A stretch of 46,448 nt of DNA. Origin: an uncultured Bacteroidales bacterium. GTDB lineage: Bacteria; Bacteroidota; Bacteroidia; Bacteroidales; UBA932. Shown here piece by piece: positions 1-6,908 of the stretch (the stretch's first letter is position 1; each line of letters opens with the position of its first letter). The stretch is taken from contig CALVDR010000020.1 of NCBI GenBank assembly GCA_944326365.1, positions 1-46,448 of the forward strand, given 5' to 3'. Below the pieces are notes generated by a model. That model had not been told where the DNA came from. It did no database searches and saw only the letters and a program-made list of their open reading frames with translations. Made by a program: the position numbers and the translations under genes.

Positions 1-210
1 CGGCATTATCTGCAGCATTATCGGGACGGAACGCAGCAGATGGTTCCGAAGGCGGCATTATCTGCGGCATTATCGGGACGGAACGCAGCAGATGGTTCCG
101 AAGGCGGCATTATCTGCGGCATTATCGGGACGGAACGCGGCAGATGGTTCCCGAGACGGCATTATCTGCGGCATTATCGGGACGGAACGCGGCAGATAGT
201 TCCGGAGAGG
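1..210. repeat. 52-bp tandem repeat (minisatellite), four copies
   Basis: Four consecutive units begin at 1, 53, 105 and 157, each starting CGGCATTATCTG. Each unit repeats a short piece internally (CGGCATTATC twice) and contains a small inverted repeat, CGGAAC and GTTCCG, around a 10-nt loop. The last two copies diverge at a few bases and the last one decays into flanking DNA near 206-210. A period of 52 is not a multiple of three, so the array is not coding. It may continue to the left of the window. Confidence 0.93.
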
Positions 211-212
211 CA

Positions 213-250
213 GGACTAACTACGTTTTTGAGCCTCAGCAGCGTTAGTCC
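213..250. repeat. Palindromic element of the GGACTAAC/GTTAGTCC family
   Basis: An 8-bp perfect stem, GGACTAAC at 213-220 and GTTAGTCC at 243-250, encloses a 22-nt loop that starts TACGTTTTT. The core AACTACG-TTT is shared with elements near 26727 and 6853, which marks it as one copy of a dispersed palindromic family. It lies downstream of the minus-strand lipoprotein gene and could help end its transcript. Confidence 0.7.
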
Positions 251-291
251 GGCAGAGTATTATGGATTCAGGTGGGCGATATATAACGGAA

Positions 292-334
292 GTCCGGCGA
301 AGACCCTGTCTTTGGACAGAATACTTCACCGGAC
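292..334 (-). terminator. Long hairpin downstream of the fimbrillin-like gene
   Basis: Three nested stems fit one hairpin: GTCCGG 292-297 with CCGGAC 329-334, GAAG 299-302 with CTTC 324-327, and CTGTC 306-310 with GACAG 315-319 around a TTTG loop. It begins 26 bp beyond the stop codon of the minus-strand lipoprotein gene. There is no clear U-tract on the minus strand, so termination is inferred from position and stem strength. Confidence 0.55.
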
Positions 335-360
335 CGGCATAATTTTAAAGAATGCTATTC

Positions 361-1809
361 TTAGAATGTTCTGACAGGACGGATACGGCCGTACGAATCC
401 GTTTTGGTAGATATATCCAAAAAACCGCCTTGGTTAGATGGATCATCGGTCGCTGACATCTTGAATTTGTATGCATTCTTTCCAGATCCATCTTCTCTGG
501 CTGTCCAATATTTTCCGGTAAGGACAAGATCGCTTGCGCCTTCTGGAGCCTCAATAAGAATTTCGAATTTACTTCTATTTTCTTTTGCTTCAACAGATTT
601 GTAATCAGGCATTACTGCCTTATCACCGGCGACAGGACTCCAGGCCTTTAAAAGTTCATCCCAATCAAAGCCACTCATCATAGCTACCCATTGGCTTATT
701 TCCGTTCTTGTAGGGAAACGCCATGGACCATCAATATTTCCTTTATTCATTGTATTGTAAACCCATTCAAAACAAGGATAATCATCAGCAAAAGTCTCTG
801 AATCTTTATGAGCCTCAATCAATGTCTTAGTCACAAGAGCAGCATCTTCCGGATCCATTCCTTGAACTCCGTTTTCTTTCTCATTCCTTTGAGGCCCCCA
901 CTGTCCCTGCTTCTCATAAATTGAAATCACTTTCCCATGAAGACCGCCGTCAGAGATGGAGAACACGATACCTTCAGCATTTTCTTCGTCAGGCCAGTAG
1001 TCGCCGATGGCATATGTCTTACCTGCCGCTACTGAATAATCCAGTGCCGGGAAACGGACAAGGGATGATGCGGCAAACGCCCTCGGCTCTGAAGTCTCCT
1101 TCACGAGAGGGTCGGAACCATTGGAAGACTTGACAGTGATGGAAAGGCTGTACTTGGCATCCGAGCCGGGAACGGCGATATGGAAAGGAATTGCGTCAGC
1201 AGAAAGTGACACGCCGTCTTCGGAAGAGAGGGTATAGGTGAGAGTCTCGCCGCCATTGGCTGGAGTGAGAGCTGCGCTCACGGAAGCCACGGTCTCATTG
1301 CCTTTCAGGCTGATAGCGATGATGGAAGCCGTGTTTTCAAGCTGAAAGCCCTCGGAGGAGATGGCTACAGGTTCTTCGCTGTGGTATTTCAGGACTGCAG
1401 CCACAGGATCGTAGCTGCCGGCGGTATAGGTCTGCGCCGCAGGAATCGAGAGGTCTTCGGCCGCAGTTGCAGGATAGACGATGTCGGTTACATTTTCGAT
1501 GACATCACCGCTGCTATGAGAAAATGTTGCGGTAGCACCCCCCCCCTTTCCGTTTTCAAGGATGTAGATGCCTTCCTTCGCAGGCTCGGAAGTGGCATCA
1601 ATGACTTTGATCTGATCGTTTTCCGACCATACGACGTTCATGATACTCCCAGACTCCTCACCGAAGGCCGTCCTGGTCTGGGCAGGCATGGAAACTGTGA
1701 TTTCAGAAGATGCGGAGCTGCCTCCGACCGGATTTTCCGCTGCATATTCCTTGGCGCAGCCGACAGCGAGGACGGCCACAGCCGCCAATGCAAGATATGA
1801 TTTCTTCAT
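361..1809 (-). CDS. Fimbrillin-like surface lipoprotein
   Basis: A 482-residue protein with a lipoprotein signal (MKKSYLALAAVAVLAVGC, lipid-bearing Cys18). Residues ~38-270 resemble the fimbrillin-like fold of Bacteroidales fimbria-related lipoproteins: a TRTAFGE segment, then VVWSENDQIKV, then repeated Ig-like strands. Residues ~275-482 form a second domain (GDYWPDEENAEGIVFSI, PWRFPTRTEI) like the DUF1566/Fibrobacter-paralogous domains found at the C-termini of such proteins. The start is supported by a good AGGAGG site about 10 nt upstream. It follows a 49-residue peptide gene by 17 nt. The likely location is the outer surface; whether it is an adhesin or a fimbrial tip subunit cannot be told. 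Codons 89-91 lie in a nine-base G run, where slippage would truncate the protein. The family call is from motif recognition only. Confidence 0.8.
   Translation of the reverse strand: MKKSYLALAAVAVLAVGCAKEYAAENPVGGSSASSEITVSMPAQTRTAFGEESGSIMNVVWSENDQIKVIDATSEPAKEGIYILENGKGGGATATFSHSSGDVIENVTDIVYPATAAEDLSIPAAQTYTAGSYDPVAAVLKYHSEEPVAISSEGFQLENTASIIAISLKGNETVASVSAALTPANGGETLTYTLSSEDGVSLSADAIPFHIAVPGSDAKYSLSITVKSSNGSDPLVKETSEPRAFAASSLVRFPALDYSVAAGKTYAIGDYWPDEENAEGIVFSISDGGLHGKVISIYEKQGQWGPQRNEKENGVQGMDPEDAALVTKTLIEAHKDSETFADDYPCFEWVYNTMNKGNIDGPWRFPTRTEISQWVAMMSGFDWDELLKAWSPVAGDKAVMPDYKSVEAKENRSKFEILIEAPEGASDLVLTGKYWTAREDGSGKNAYKFKMSATDDPSNQGGFLDISTKTDSYGRIRPVRTF
1538..1546 (-). repeat. Nine-base G homopolymer inside the lipoprotein gene
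   Basis: Nine consecutive C on the plus strand (G9 in the coding strand) encode Gly89-Gly91. Runs of this length are prone to slipped-strand mispairing; a one-base change would shift the frame after about 18% of the protein. Confidence 0.9.
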
Positions 1810-1826
1810 AATGCTGTCCTCCTAGA

Positions 1827-1976
1827 TTACCAGTTTTCAACATCATCTATACCATAACCCGGAAGCATGGAGTTAACATCAGACGGATCGCCTGGAGAAG
1901 CGGCAAAGCCTTTCTCCGCACATACTGTCATAAGGGACAGTACCGGAGACTCATAAGTACAATTTGTTTTTTTCAT
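1827..1976 (-). CDS. 49-residue peptide upstream of the fimbrillin-like lipoprotein
   Basis: ATG at 1974-1976 opens a frame of 49 codons ending with TAA at 1827-1829. The peptide begins MKKTNCTYESPVLSLMTVC, continues with a Gly/Ser/Pro/Asp-rich stretch and ends in GIDDVENW. It has no signal peptide or membrane segment. From family knowledge, short acidic Trp-ending peptides starting MKK-(x)-Y-x-SP are common immediately before fimbrillin-like lipoproteins in Bacteroidales, and their function is unknown. The stop lies 17 nt before the lipoprotein start, so the two are probably co-transcribed from the promoter near 2022-2029. It has two cysteines, Cys6 and Cys19. The gene is real in my reading, but the role is not known. 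Confidence 0.75.
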   Translation of the reverse strand: MKKTNCTYESPVLSLMTVCAEKGFAASPGDPSDVNSMLPGYGIDDVENW

Positions 1977-2021
1977 GATAGTATAGTTAATTGGTTGTTT
2001 TGTGTTATCATTCAGATTTCA

Positions 2022-2029
2022 CAAAAATA
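2022..2029 (-). promoter_or_regulatory. Bacteroidales-type -7 box for the peptide/fimbrillin operon
   Basis: The minus strand reads TATTTTTG, matching the TAnnTTTG consensus, about 45 nt upstream of the peptide start codon. A clear -33 TTTG box is not evident, so the call rests on the -7 box and its position. Confidence 0.45.
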
Positions 2030-2093
2030 CCTTTTAACTGCACGGAGGGTTTAAACTATAATACGGAGTTTTGAAACTATCATCCATATTGAT

Positions 2094-2208
2094 GGTTGCT
2101 GAAAAGGGCGCTTTCTGCGTTATACTTGATTCGAAAATCCTCATGTACACCAGTACACTGCGGTTTTCTTATCTGCGCTGGCCTTGAAATCCCTCCTTTT
2201 CAGCAACC
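2094..2208. repeat. Structured dispersed repeat with 14-bp inverted ends
   Basis: Perfect arms GGTTGCTGAAAAGG (2094-2107) and CCTTTTCAGCAACC (2195-2208) enclose about 90 nt with an inner palindrome TGTAC-ACCA-GTACA at 2144-2157. A 71-codon frame runs across it, but the frame exists only because of the repeat. I recall near-identical intergenic sequence in other Bacteroides-type genomes; that is memory, not a search. It lies between the HTCS1 stop and the fimbrillin operon promoter. No protein is assigned. Confidence 0.65.
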
Positions 2209-2230
2209 CTCACAGACCAAGTGGGGGGGG

Positions 2231-2261
2231 CGTCAGTCCGGCGCTTTCTGCGCGACTAACG
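2231..2261. repeat. Palindromic element overlapping the HTCS1 stop codon
   Basis: CGTCAGTC at 2231-2238 pairs with GACTAACG at 2254-2261 (one mismatch), with an inner GCGC/GCGC stem around TTTCT. The minus-strand TAG stop of HTCS1 (2256-2258) lies inside the right arm. It shares the 10-mer CGTCAGTCCG with the element at 6881-6890. An eight-base G run (2223-2230) abuts it. It probably acts as the transcription terminator of HTCS1. Confidence 0.65.
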
Positions 2262-5200
2262 GCCATGCGCGGAGCGATATGCCCGCGGAGTCATGCCGAA
2301 ATGCGACCTGAAAATCTTCCCGAAATACTGCAATGAATTGACACCCACCATATCCGCCACCTCTGAAATCATCATGTCCGGCTTCTCCCTGAGCAGCCAC
2401 GCCGCCTCCTCCAGCCGGACATCCTGGACCAGCCCCGTGGGAGTCTTGCCGAAAACACCCTTGATCTTCACGAACAGCAAAGTCCGGCTCAAAGCCAGTT
2501 CCCTGCACATGAAATTTATATCCAGATCCGGATCATCCAGATGACTGCGGATAAGATTCATCACGGTGGCGGCAAATTCCGAATCCATCCTGCTCATATG
2601 GACAGACTGGTTCACGGTACCATCCGCAGAAGCGCCGGACACGGCCTCATCCGCCGCACTCTGTCCCTGTGCAGGCACACTGCCCGTTTCCGTCATTCCT
2701 GTACCGGAGCCGCTGATGTATTTTTTCCGGAGAATATCCCTGTTTCTCAGTATTGCACCGCACTTGGCGACCAGTATGTCTGTCTCGAACGGCTTGGCAA
2801 TATAATCATCAGCCCCGCTTTCCAGTCCCTCCACAAATTCCCCGGAAGAAGACAAGGCCGTCAGCAGGACCACAGGGATATGGCAGGTCTCGAAATCCGA
2901 CTTCAGCATCCTGCACATCTCGATACCCGACATCACCGGCATCATCACATCGCTGATAACGATATCCGGCTGGAGAGTTCTGGCCAGATCCAGCCCCTCT
3001 CGCCCGTCGGAAGCAACATGAACGTCATATTTCACTGAAAAGACCTGCTCCAGAATCTTCTGCAGTTCGAAATCGTCCTCAACCACCAGAAGTACCGGTC
3101 TGCCTTCCCGCGCCGCCTCCTCCGCAGATTCTTCCCTGTCAGACCTGTCAGAAGCCGTCAATGACGGCAATGCGCCTGTCGGATCGGCCGCAGCCGAAGG
3201 CCGCAATCCGGCGGCATCACCGGCAGTGTCTTCCTTCCCATCCACGACAACGGCATTTTCAGCAGATGAAAAATCATAATTTCTGTCCAGTCTGACGGTG
3301 AACACGGAACCTTTTCCAGGCTCGCTTTCCACCGATATCGTACCGCCGTGAAGGATGACTATGCCTTTTGACAATGCCAGGCCTATTCCCACTCCGGCAT
3401 CAGAGGCATCTGCGCCTTCATGATAAAACCTTTCGAATATCGATTCAAACTTCGACTTGTCTATGCCGCTCCCGGTATCGGCAACTCTGACAGACACATT
3501 GTCGGAATCAGCATCCAGAGACACGCTTATGGTTCCTCCCGGCCCTGTATGCTTGAAGGCATTGCTGACAAGATTGTAGAATACCTTCTGCAGCTGCACC
3601 CTGTCAAACATAATCTGAAGATTTTCCACCGATGTCCTGAAAGTGAAATCCACATTCTTCACTGCAGCGAATTCACGGAAATCATCGCATACCGAACGCA
3701 GATAGCTCACGATATCTGAACGGCTGACTTTCAGCGACATATGTCCCTGTTCCTGTTTTCTGAAGTCCAGCAGTTCCTCCACCAGCATCTTGAGTTTCTG
3801 TACATTGCGGCGGATGCCGACCAATAAAGTATTGGCCGGTTCCCCGAACCGGTATCCGGAAATCATGTCGAGCTGGCTCATTATCAGTGTCAGCGGAGTC
3901 TTGATTTCGTGTGAAATATTGGTAAAGAACACAAGTTTCCACTGGTTTACCTGCTCTATACGTTCCTTGTCCTTTCTCTCGAATTCGAGAGTCTGACGGA
4001 ACTGCCTTCTGGAATAGAAAAATGCTACCAGTATGGCCGTCACTCCTATAACCAGCAGGAAATAGATGCAGTAAGCGAAAGTCGAGGCATAAAACGGAGG
4101 ATGTACCTTGAGTTTCAGCGTCGTCCCGCTCATGTCCCCGAAAAGCTTGTCAGGTCTGGTCCTGAGTTCGAGATCATAATTTCCCGGAGGAAGATTCATG
4201 TACCGTATGGATGTACCGTCCAGTATTTTCCACTCGTCGTCATATCCGGAAAGCCGGTACTGGAAATCGGTCATGGAAAAATCGCCAGGTCTGTCCGTAC
4301 CGATGGTAAAATCAAGTATTCTCGCCCTGTACCCGAGACTGATATCCGAAGTGTATTGGAGAGGTACGGAAAGTATTCCGGAGGCATCGCCGGGAAATAC
4401 GGTGACATCATTAACGGACATCGAGGTAAGGCATATCCCTGTCGGGGCCGTGTGTCCGGACAGCACATCTTCGGTAAAGACAGCGATGGCATTGACACCG
4501 GAGGCATATATCCTGCCGGAGGTGTCTCTGAACAGGGAGCCGTTTTCCATGGTACTAAGAGGAAATCCGGTATCGACAGTGAAATTCTCGCTCCGGCCTG
4601 ACGACACGTCCAGGAGTGAAAGTCCGGACGGGGTTCCCAGCAGGACGACATCCGAAGAAAGCGGCACGACCGCACTCACATAGTCGGAAGAAATACCGCT
4701 GACGGACTTGTCATACCAGGACAAGCCGCGCTCCGTGATATCGAACTTCGCCACACCTTTGTGCATGGTGCCCAGCCAGATATTGCCAGAAGTGTCCTGA
4801 CGCATGACTGTCACCTTGTTGTTCTTCAGATTCCGCATGCCTACCTGCGAGTATGAACCGTCATCCTGCTTCATGTAGACTCTGAACACGTTCTGCCCGG
4901 ACACGGCATATAGTTTTCCGTTTTTTCCAGCCAGGACATTGAATGTCCGCGGCTGGCGCACGATTATGGATGTGCGCAATGTTTTCCTGTCGATTCTGCT
5001 GATACCGGCATAAGTGGCGGCATATACATAGTTTTCATCGGCATCCAGACTATGCACTATTCCCAGGTCCTCAGCACTGCAGCCCTCGGCAGAAAGGTCT
5101 ATCCTGTCCACCCGCCCTGTTCTCATGTCAAGAACGGCAACACCTCCTATGAACATGCCTATCCACAGCCGGTCCGCCTGGCTGTCGTAATAAAGAGCTT

Positions 5201-6389
5201 TCACATTGTCTCCCGGGATACCGCTGTTTCCGGTGTCATGGAAGCGGCCTTTCCCTGCGGATATATCGAAATGATAGAGTCCCCTGTCTGATGTTCCTGC
5301 CCAGATATCACCCCTGCCGTCCGTTACGATATCTCCAAAAATGGTGACAGGTTCATCACTGTCTACAGGAACGGAAATGATTTCGAAATTTTTGTCTTCC
5401 GGTGAAAAATATGTCAGCCCGGCATAATAGGAACCGCACCAAATCTTGCCGACCCGGTCTCTCATGATACATTCCACGGTGAGATTCCTCATTCCCGACC
5501 AGGAATCCGCGGATTTCCCGTAATGCCTGAACACCCCGGCTTCCACATCCAGACAGTCGAGTCCGAACATCGTACCTATCCACATGCAGCCGTCGTCATC
5601 TTCGCATATGCAGCGTACATAGTTGTCCATCAGGCTTGTATCATCATTCCCGGCATGAAGATACCTGAATGCCGTCCCGTCAGGATCCAGCCGTACCAGG
5701 CCTTCGCTTCTCGTACACACCCACAGGATTCCCCTGCTGTCCTCGAAAAGATTGTTTATTTTGCTGGCCGCCCTGTAGACAATCTCTATGCTACCCCCCG
5801 TCAACCTGTACAGTCCTTCGGACAATACTGAAAAGAATACCGTGCCGTCGTTCCGACGCAATATTGACGTGACTTCCCCTTTTTCCGGCAGGGCAATACA
5901 GGACTCCCTCCCATTCCTGTCCCGGAAGTACAGGCTGTTCTCGGAGGCTGCGCATACCACACCGTTTTCCACACAGGCCGCCGTAAGCATATTCCCTCCG
6001 ACAAGTCCGGCGCTGAACACCTGCCTGCAGGCGGCTGTCCTGATATCATACTCGACCACGTTCGAGTTCATCAGGAAATATACCAGGTCATCGCCTTCTC
6101 CGAAAACCGCCTTCACGTCCACCGGGCTGAAGAAATCCGATGAAGCGACGGGCATGGTGTCTTCGGGCAAGACACCGCTGTATCTTGCAATTCCGTTTTT
6201 CCCGGCGGTCCATATGGCGCCGGATGAATCCTGATACAGGGACAGGACATTTGTCTGCGTGAATCCTTCCCTGATTCCGAGATTCCTGAATGCAGGACCG
6301 GCTTCATCGGCATGAAGGCATACGGTCGGCAATAGTCCGTACAACAGGGAAAGTATCAGTGTCAGAAGCAATAAGTGTTTATGTGGCAT
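2256..6389 (-). CDS. Hybrid two-component system sensor/regulator (HTCS1)
   Basis: A 1377-residue single-polypeptide sensor and transcription factor of the type that controls Bacteroidales PULs. In order: signal peptide (1 to ~27), a periplasmic region of two beta-propellers with repeated W-x-G motifs (~30-690), a Y_Y_Y domain (~700-765), a transmembrane helix (~771-792), a histidine kinase with H-box SHEIKTPLTL (His827), N-box NLVSNAFKH and G boxes DTGSGI and GVGIGLALS, a receiver domain with phospho-acceptor Asp1147 (ISDVMMP), and a C-terminal AraC HTH (~1265-1375). Linkers before and after the receiver are unusually long and Ala/Gly/Ser-rich. It probably senses an oligosaccharide released by PUL1 enzymes and activates PUL1, which ends 517 bp upstream on the same strand. 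The regulatory target is inferred from position; the domain calls are solid. Confidence 0.96.
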   Translation of the reverse strand: MPHKHLLLLTLILSLLYGLLPTVCLHADEAGPAFRNLGIREGFTQTNVLSLYQDSSGAIWTAGKNGIARYSGVLPEDTMPVASSDFFSPVDVKAVFGEGDDLVYFLMNSNVVEYDIRTAACRQVFSAGLVGGNMLTAACVENGVVCAASENSLYFRDRNGRESCIALPEKGEVTSILRRNDGTVFFSVLSEGLYRLTGGSIEIVYRAASKINNLFEDSRGILWVCTRSEGLVRLDPDGTAFRYLHAGNDDTSLMDNYVRCICEDDDGCMWIGTMFGLDCLDVEAGVFRHYGKSADSWSGMRNLTVECIMRDRVGKIWCGSYYAGLTYFSPEDKNFEIISVPVDSDEPVTIFGDIVTDGRGDIWAGTSDRGLYHFDISAGKGRFHDTGNSGIPGDNVKALYYDSQADRLWIGMFIGGVAVLDMRTGRVDRIDLSAEGCSAEDLGIVHSLDADENYVYAATYAGISRIDRKTLRTSIIVRQPRTFNVLAGKNGKLYAVSGQNVFRVYMKQDDGSYSQVGMRNLKNNKVTVMRQDTSGNIWLGTMHKGVAKFDITERGLSWYDKSVSGISSDYVSAVVPLSSDVVLLGTPSGLSLLDVSSGRSENFTVDTGFPLSTMENGSLFRDTSGRIYASGVNAIAVFTEDVLSGHTAPTGICLTSMSVNDVTVFPGDASGILSVPLQYTSDISLGYRARILDFTIGTDRPGDFSMTDFQYRLSGYDDEWKILDGTSIRYMNLPPGNYDLELRTRPDKLFGDMSGTTLKLKVHPPFYASTFAYCIYFLLVIGVTAILVAFFYSRRQFRQTLEFERKDKERIEQVNQWKLVFFTNISHEIKTPLTLIMSQLDMISGYRFGEPANTLLVGIRRNVQKLKMLVEELLDFRKQEQGHMSLKVSRSDIVSYLRSVCDDFREFAAVKNVDFTFRTSVENLQIMFDRVQLQKVFYNLVSNAFKHTGPGGTISVSLDADSDNVSVRVADTGSGIDKSKFESIFERFYHEGADASDAGVGIGLALSKGIVILHGGTISVESEPGKGSVFTVRLDRNYDFSSAENAVVVDGKEDTAGDAAGLRPSAAADPTGALPSLTASDRSDREESAEEAAREGRPVLLVVEDDFELQKILEQVFSVKYDVHVASDGREGLDLARTLQPDIVISDVMMPVMSGIEMCRMLKSDFETCHIPVVLLTALSSSGEFVEGLESGADDYIAKPFETDILVAKCGAILRNRDILRKKYISGSGTGMTETGSVPAQGQSAADEAVSGASADGTVNQSVHMSRMDSEFAATVMNLIRSHLDDPDLDINFMCRELALSRTLLFVKIKGVFGKTPTGLVQDVRLEEAAWLLREKPDMMISEVADMVGVNSLQYFGKIFRSHFGMTPRAYRSAHGR

Positions 6390-6410
6390 ACTCTGTTGTT
6401 TAAAATAACG

Positions 6411-6512
6411 TCAGACTAACGCCGTCTTCACAGGAAGCTCAAACCTTTTTGCAAAGGCTCTGATACATGCGTTGATATATGGTATTTTATATTTATCCTC
6501 CATAAGTCGCAT
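6411..6512 (-). pseudogene. Remnant of a small DUF3791-like protein gene
   Basis: A minus-strand frame opens at ATG 6510-6512 and closes at TGA 6411-6413 after 33 codons. Its middle, INACIRAFAKRF, followed by ELPVKTA, resembles the N-terminal half of small Bacteroidales proteins annotated as DUF3791, normally about 70-80 residues with a continuation of the type YLYEFKGIxFL. Here the frame runs into AACGTCAGACTAACG, related to the dispersed palindromes, and stops. It may be a truncated gene whose promoter now serves HTCS1. The family assignment is from memory and moderate. Confidence 0.45.
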
Positions 6513-6519
6513 CTTTCTG

Positions 6520-6527
6520 CAAACTTA
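6520..6527 (-). promoter_or_regulatory. Promoter -7 box likely driving HTCS1
   Basis: The minus strand carries TAAGTTTG, a match to TAnnTTTG, with GTTG 18 nt upstream as a possible -33 element. Transcription would begin close to 6512, giving HTCS1 a leader of about 120 nt that contains the truncated 33-codon frame. Confidence 0.55.
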
Positions 6528-6598
6528 CATATAAATTTCGGATTTCAACACCTTGCGGATAAAATCTCTTTTAGAGGTTTTCCGGTTACAACGAAATT

Positions 6599-6633
6599 GG
6601 TCCGGCATGAATCCGATATGGATTTGCCGGACC
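6599..6633. repeat. Strong intergenic hairpin
   Basis: GGTCCGGCA (6599-6607) pairs perfectly with TGCCGGACC (6625-6633), and an inner stem AATCC/GGATT closes a GATAT loop. It lies between the PUL1 terminator and the HTCS1 promoter. Its purpose is not evident; it may be part of the palindrome cluster in this gap. Confidence 0.55.
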
Positions 6634-6724
6634 GACATCATTTTCGGTCATATTCGGCGTTGAGGATGTGTGTGGGTCAAAAGTCACGGAATGTATTCCG
6701 CTATATCCGAGGCGAAACGAGGAA

Positions 6725-6778
6725 AAGTTATGAAATAACTTATATCCTCACCTCGGTAATTCGTACAAGTACGATTAC
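6725..6778. repeat. Pair of palindromes in the HTCS1/PUL1 gap
   Basis: AAGTTAT-GAA-ATAACTT spans 6725-6741, and GTAATTCGTAC-AA-GTACGATTAC spans 6756-6778 with one unpaired base. Reading frames over 6597-6815 look like by-products of these palindromes. The block may be a decayed mobile or regulatory repeat. No coding function is assigned to 6634-6815. Confidence 0.5.
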
Positions 6779-6815
6779 TCTCGGTTCGTCAATGGTTTCG
6801 AAGAAAGACGTTTGA

Positions 6816-6849
6816 GAGGGTGACCAAAAAGGTATTTTTGGTCACCCTC
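6816..6849 (-). terminator. Terminator hairpin at the end of the PUL1 operon
   Basis: A perfect 15-bp stem, GAGGGTGACCAAAAA at 6816-6830 against TTTTTGGTCACCCTC at 6835-6849, closes a GGTA loop. The A and T tracts inside the stem give symmetry, so it could work in both directions. It sits 57 bp past the GH2 stop, the last gene of the operon. Confidence 0.75.
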
Positions 6850-6852
6850 CAC

Positions 6853-6908
6853 CCGCAACTACGGTTTCGCTCTGTAGCGGCGTCAGTCCGACAACTTCGT
6901 GCCGGACT
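6853..6908. repeat. Palindromic element overlapping the GH2 stop codon
   Basis: Two adjacent hairpins: 6853-6880 (CCGC..CTAC with GTAG..CGG) and 6885-6908 (AGTCCG with CGGACT). The TAG stop of the GH2 gene (6907-6909) begins in the right arm, as in the element at the HTCS1 stop. It shares CGTCAGTCCG with that element and AACTACG-TTTC with the one near 26727. Confidence 0.6.

Noticed and set aside
1..210. CRISPR array
   Set aside because: The units are contiguous copies with no unique spacers, and no cas genes are present.
2223..2230. Eight-G run as a coding phase-variation tract
   Set aside because: It lies outside any gene, 25 nt past the HTCS1 stop, so slippage there would not change a protein.
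2096..2311. 71-residue hypothetical protein
   Set aside because: The frame is created by the structured inverted repeat, runs over the HTCS1 stop and palindrome, and has no start context or partner gene.
6597..6815. Plus-strand ORF of 72 codons between HTCS1 and GH2
   Set aside because: It starts at TTG and is composed of the hairpin and palindrome cluster; no coding bias or family likeness was seen.
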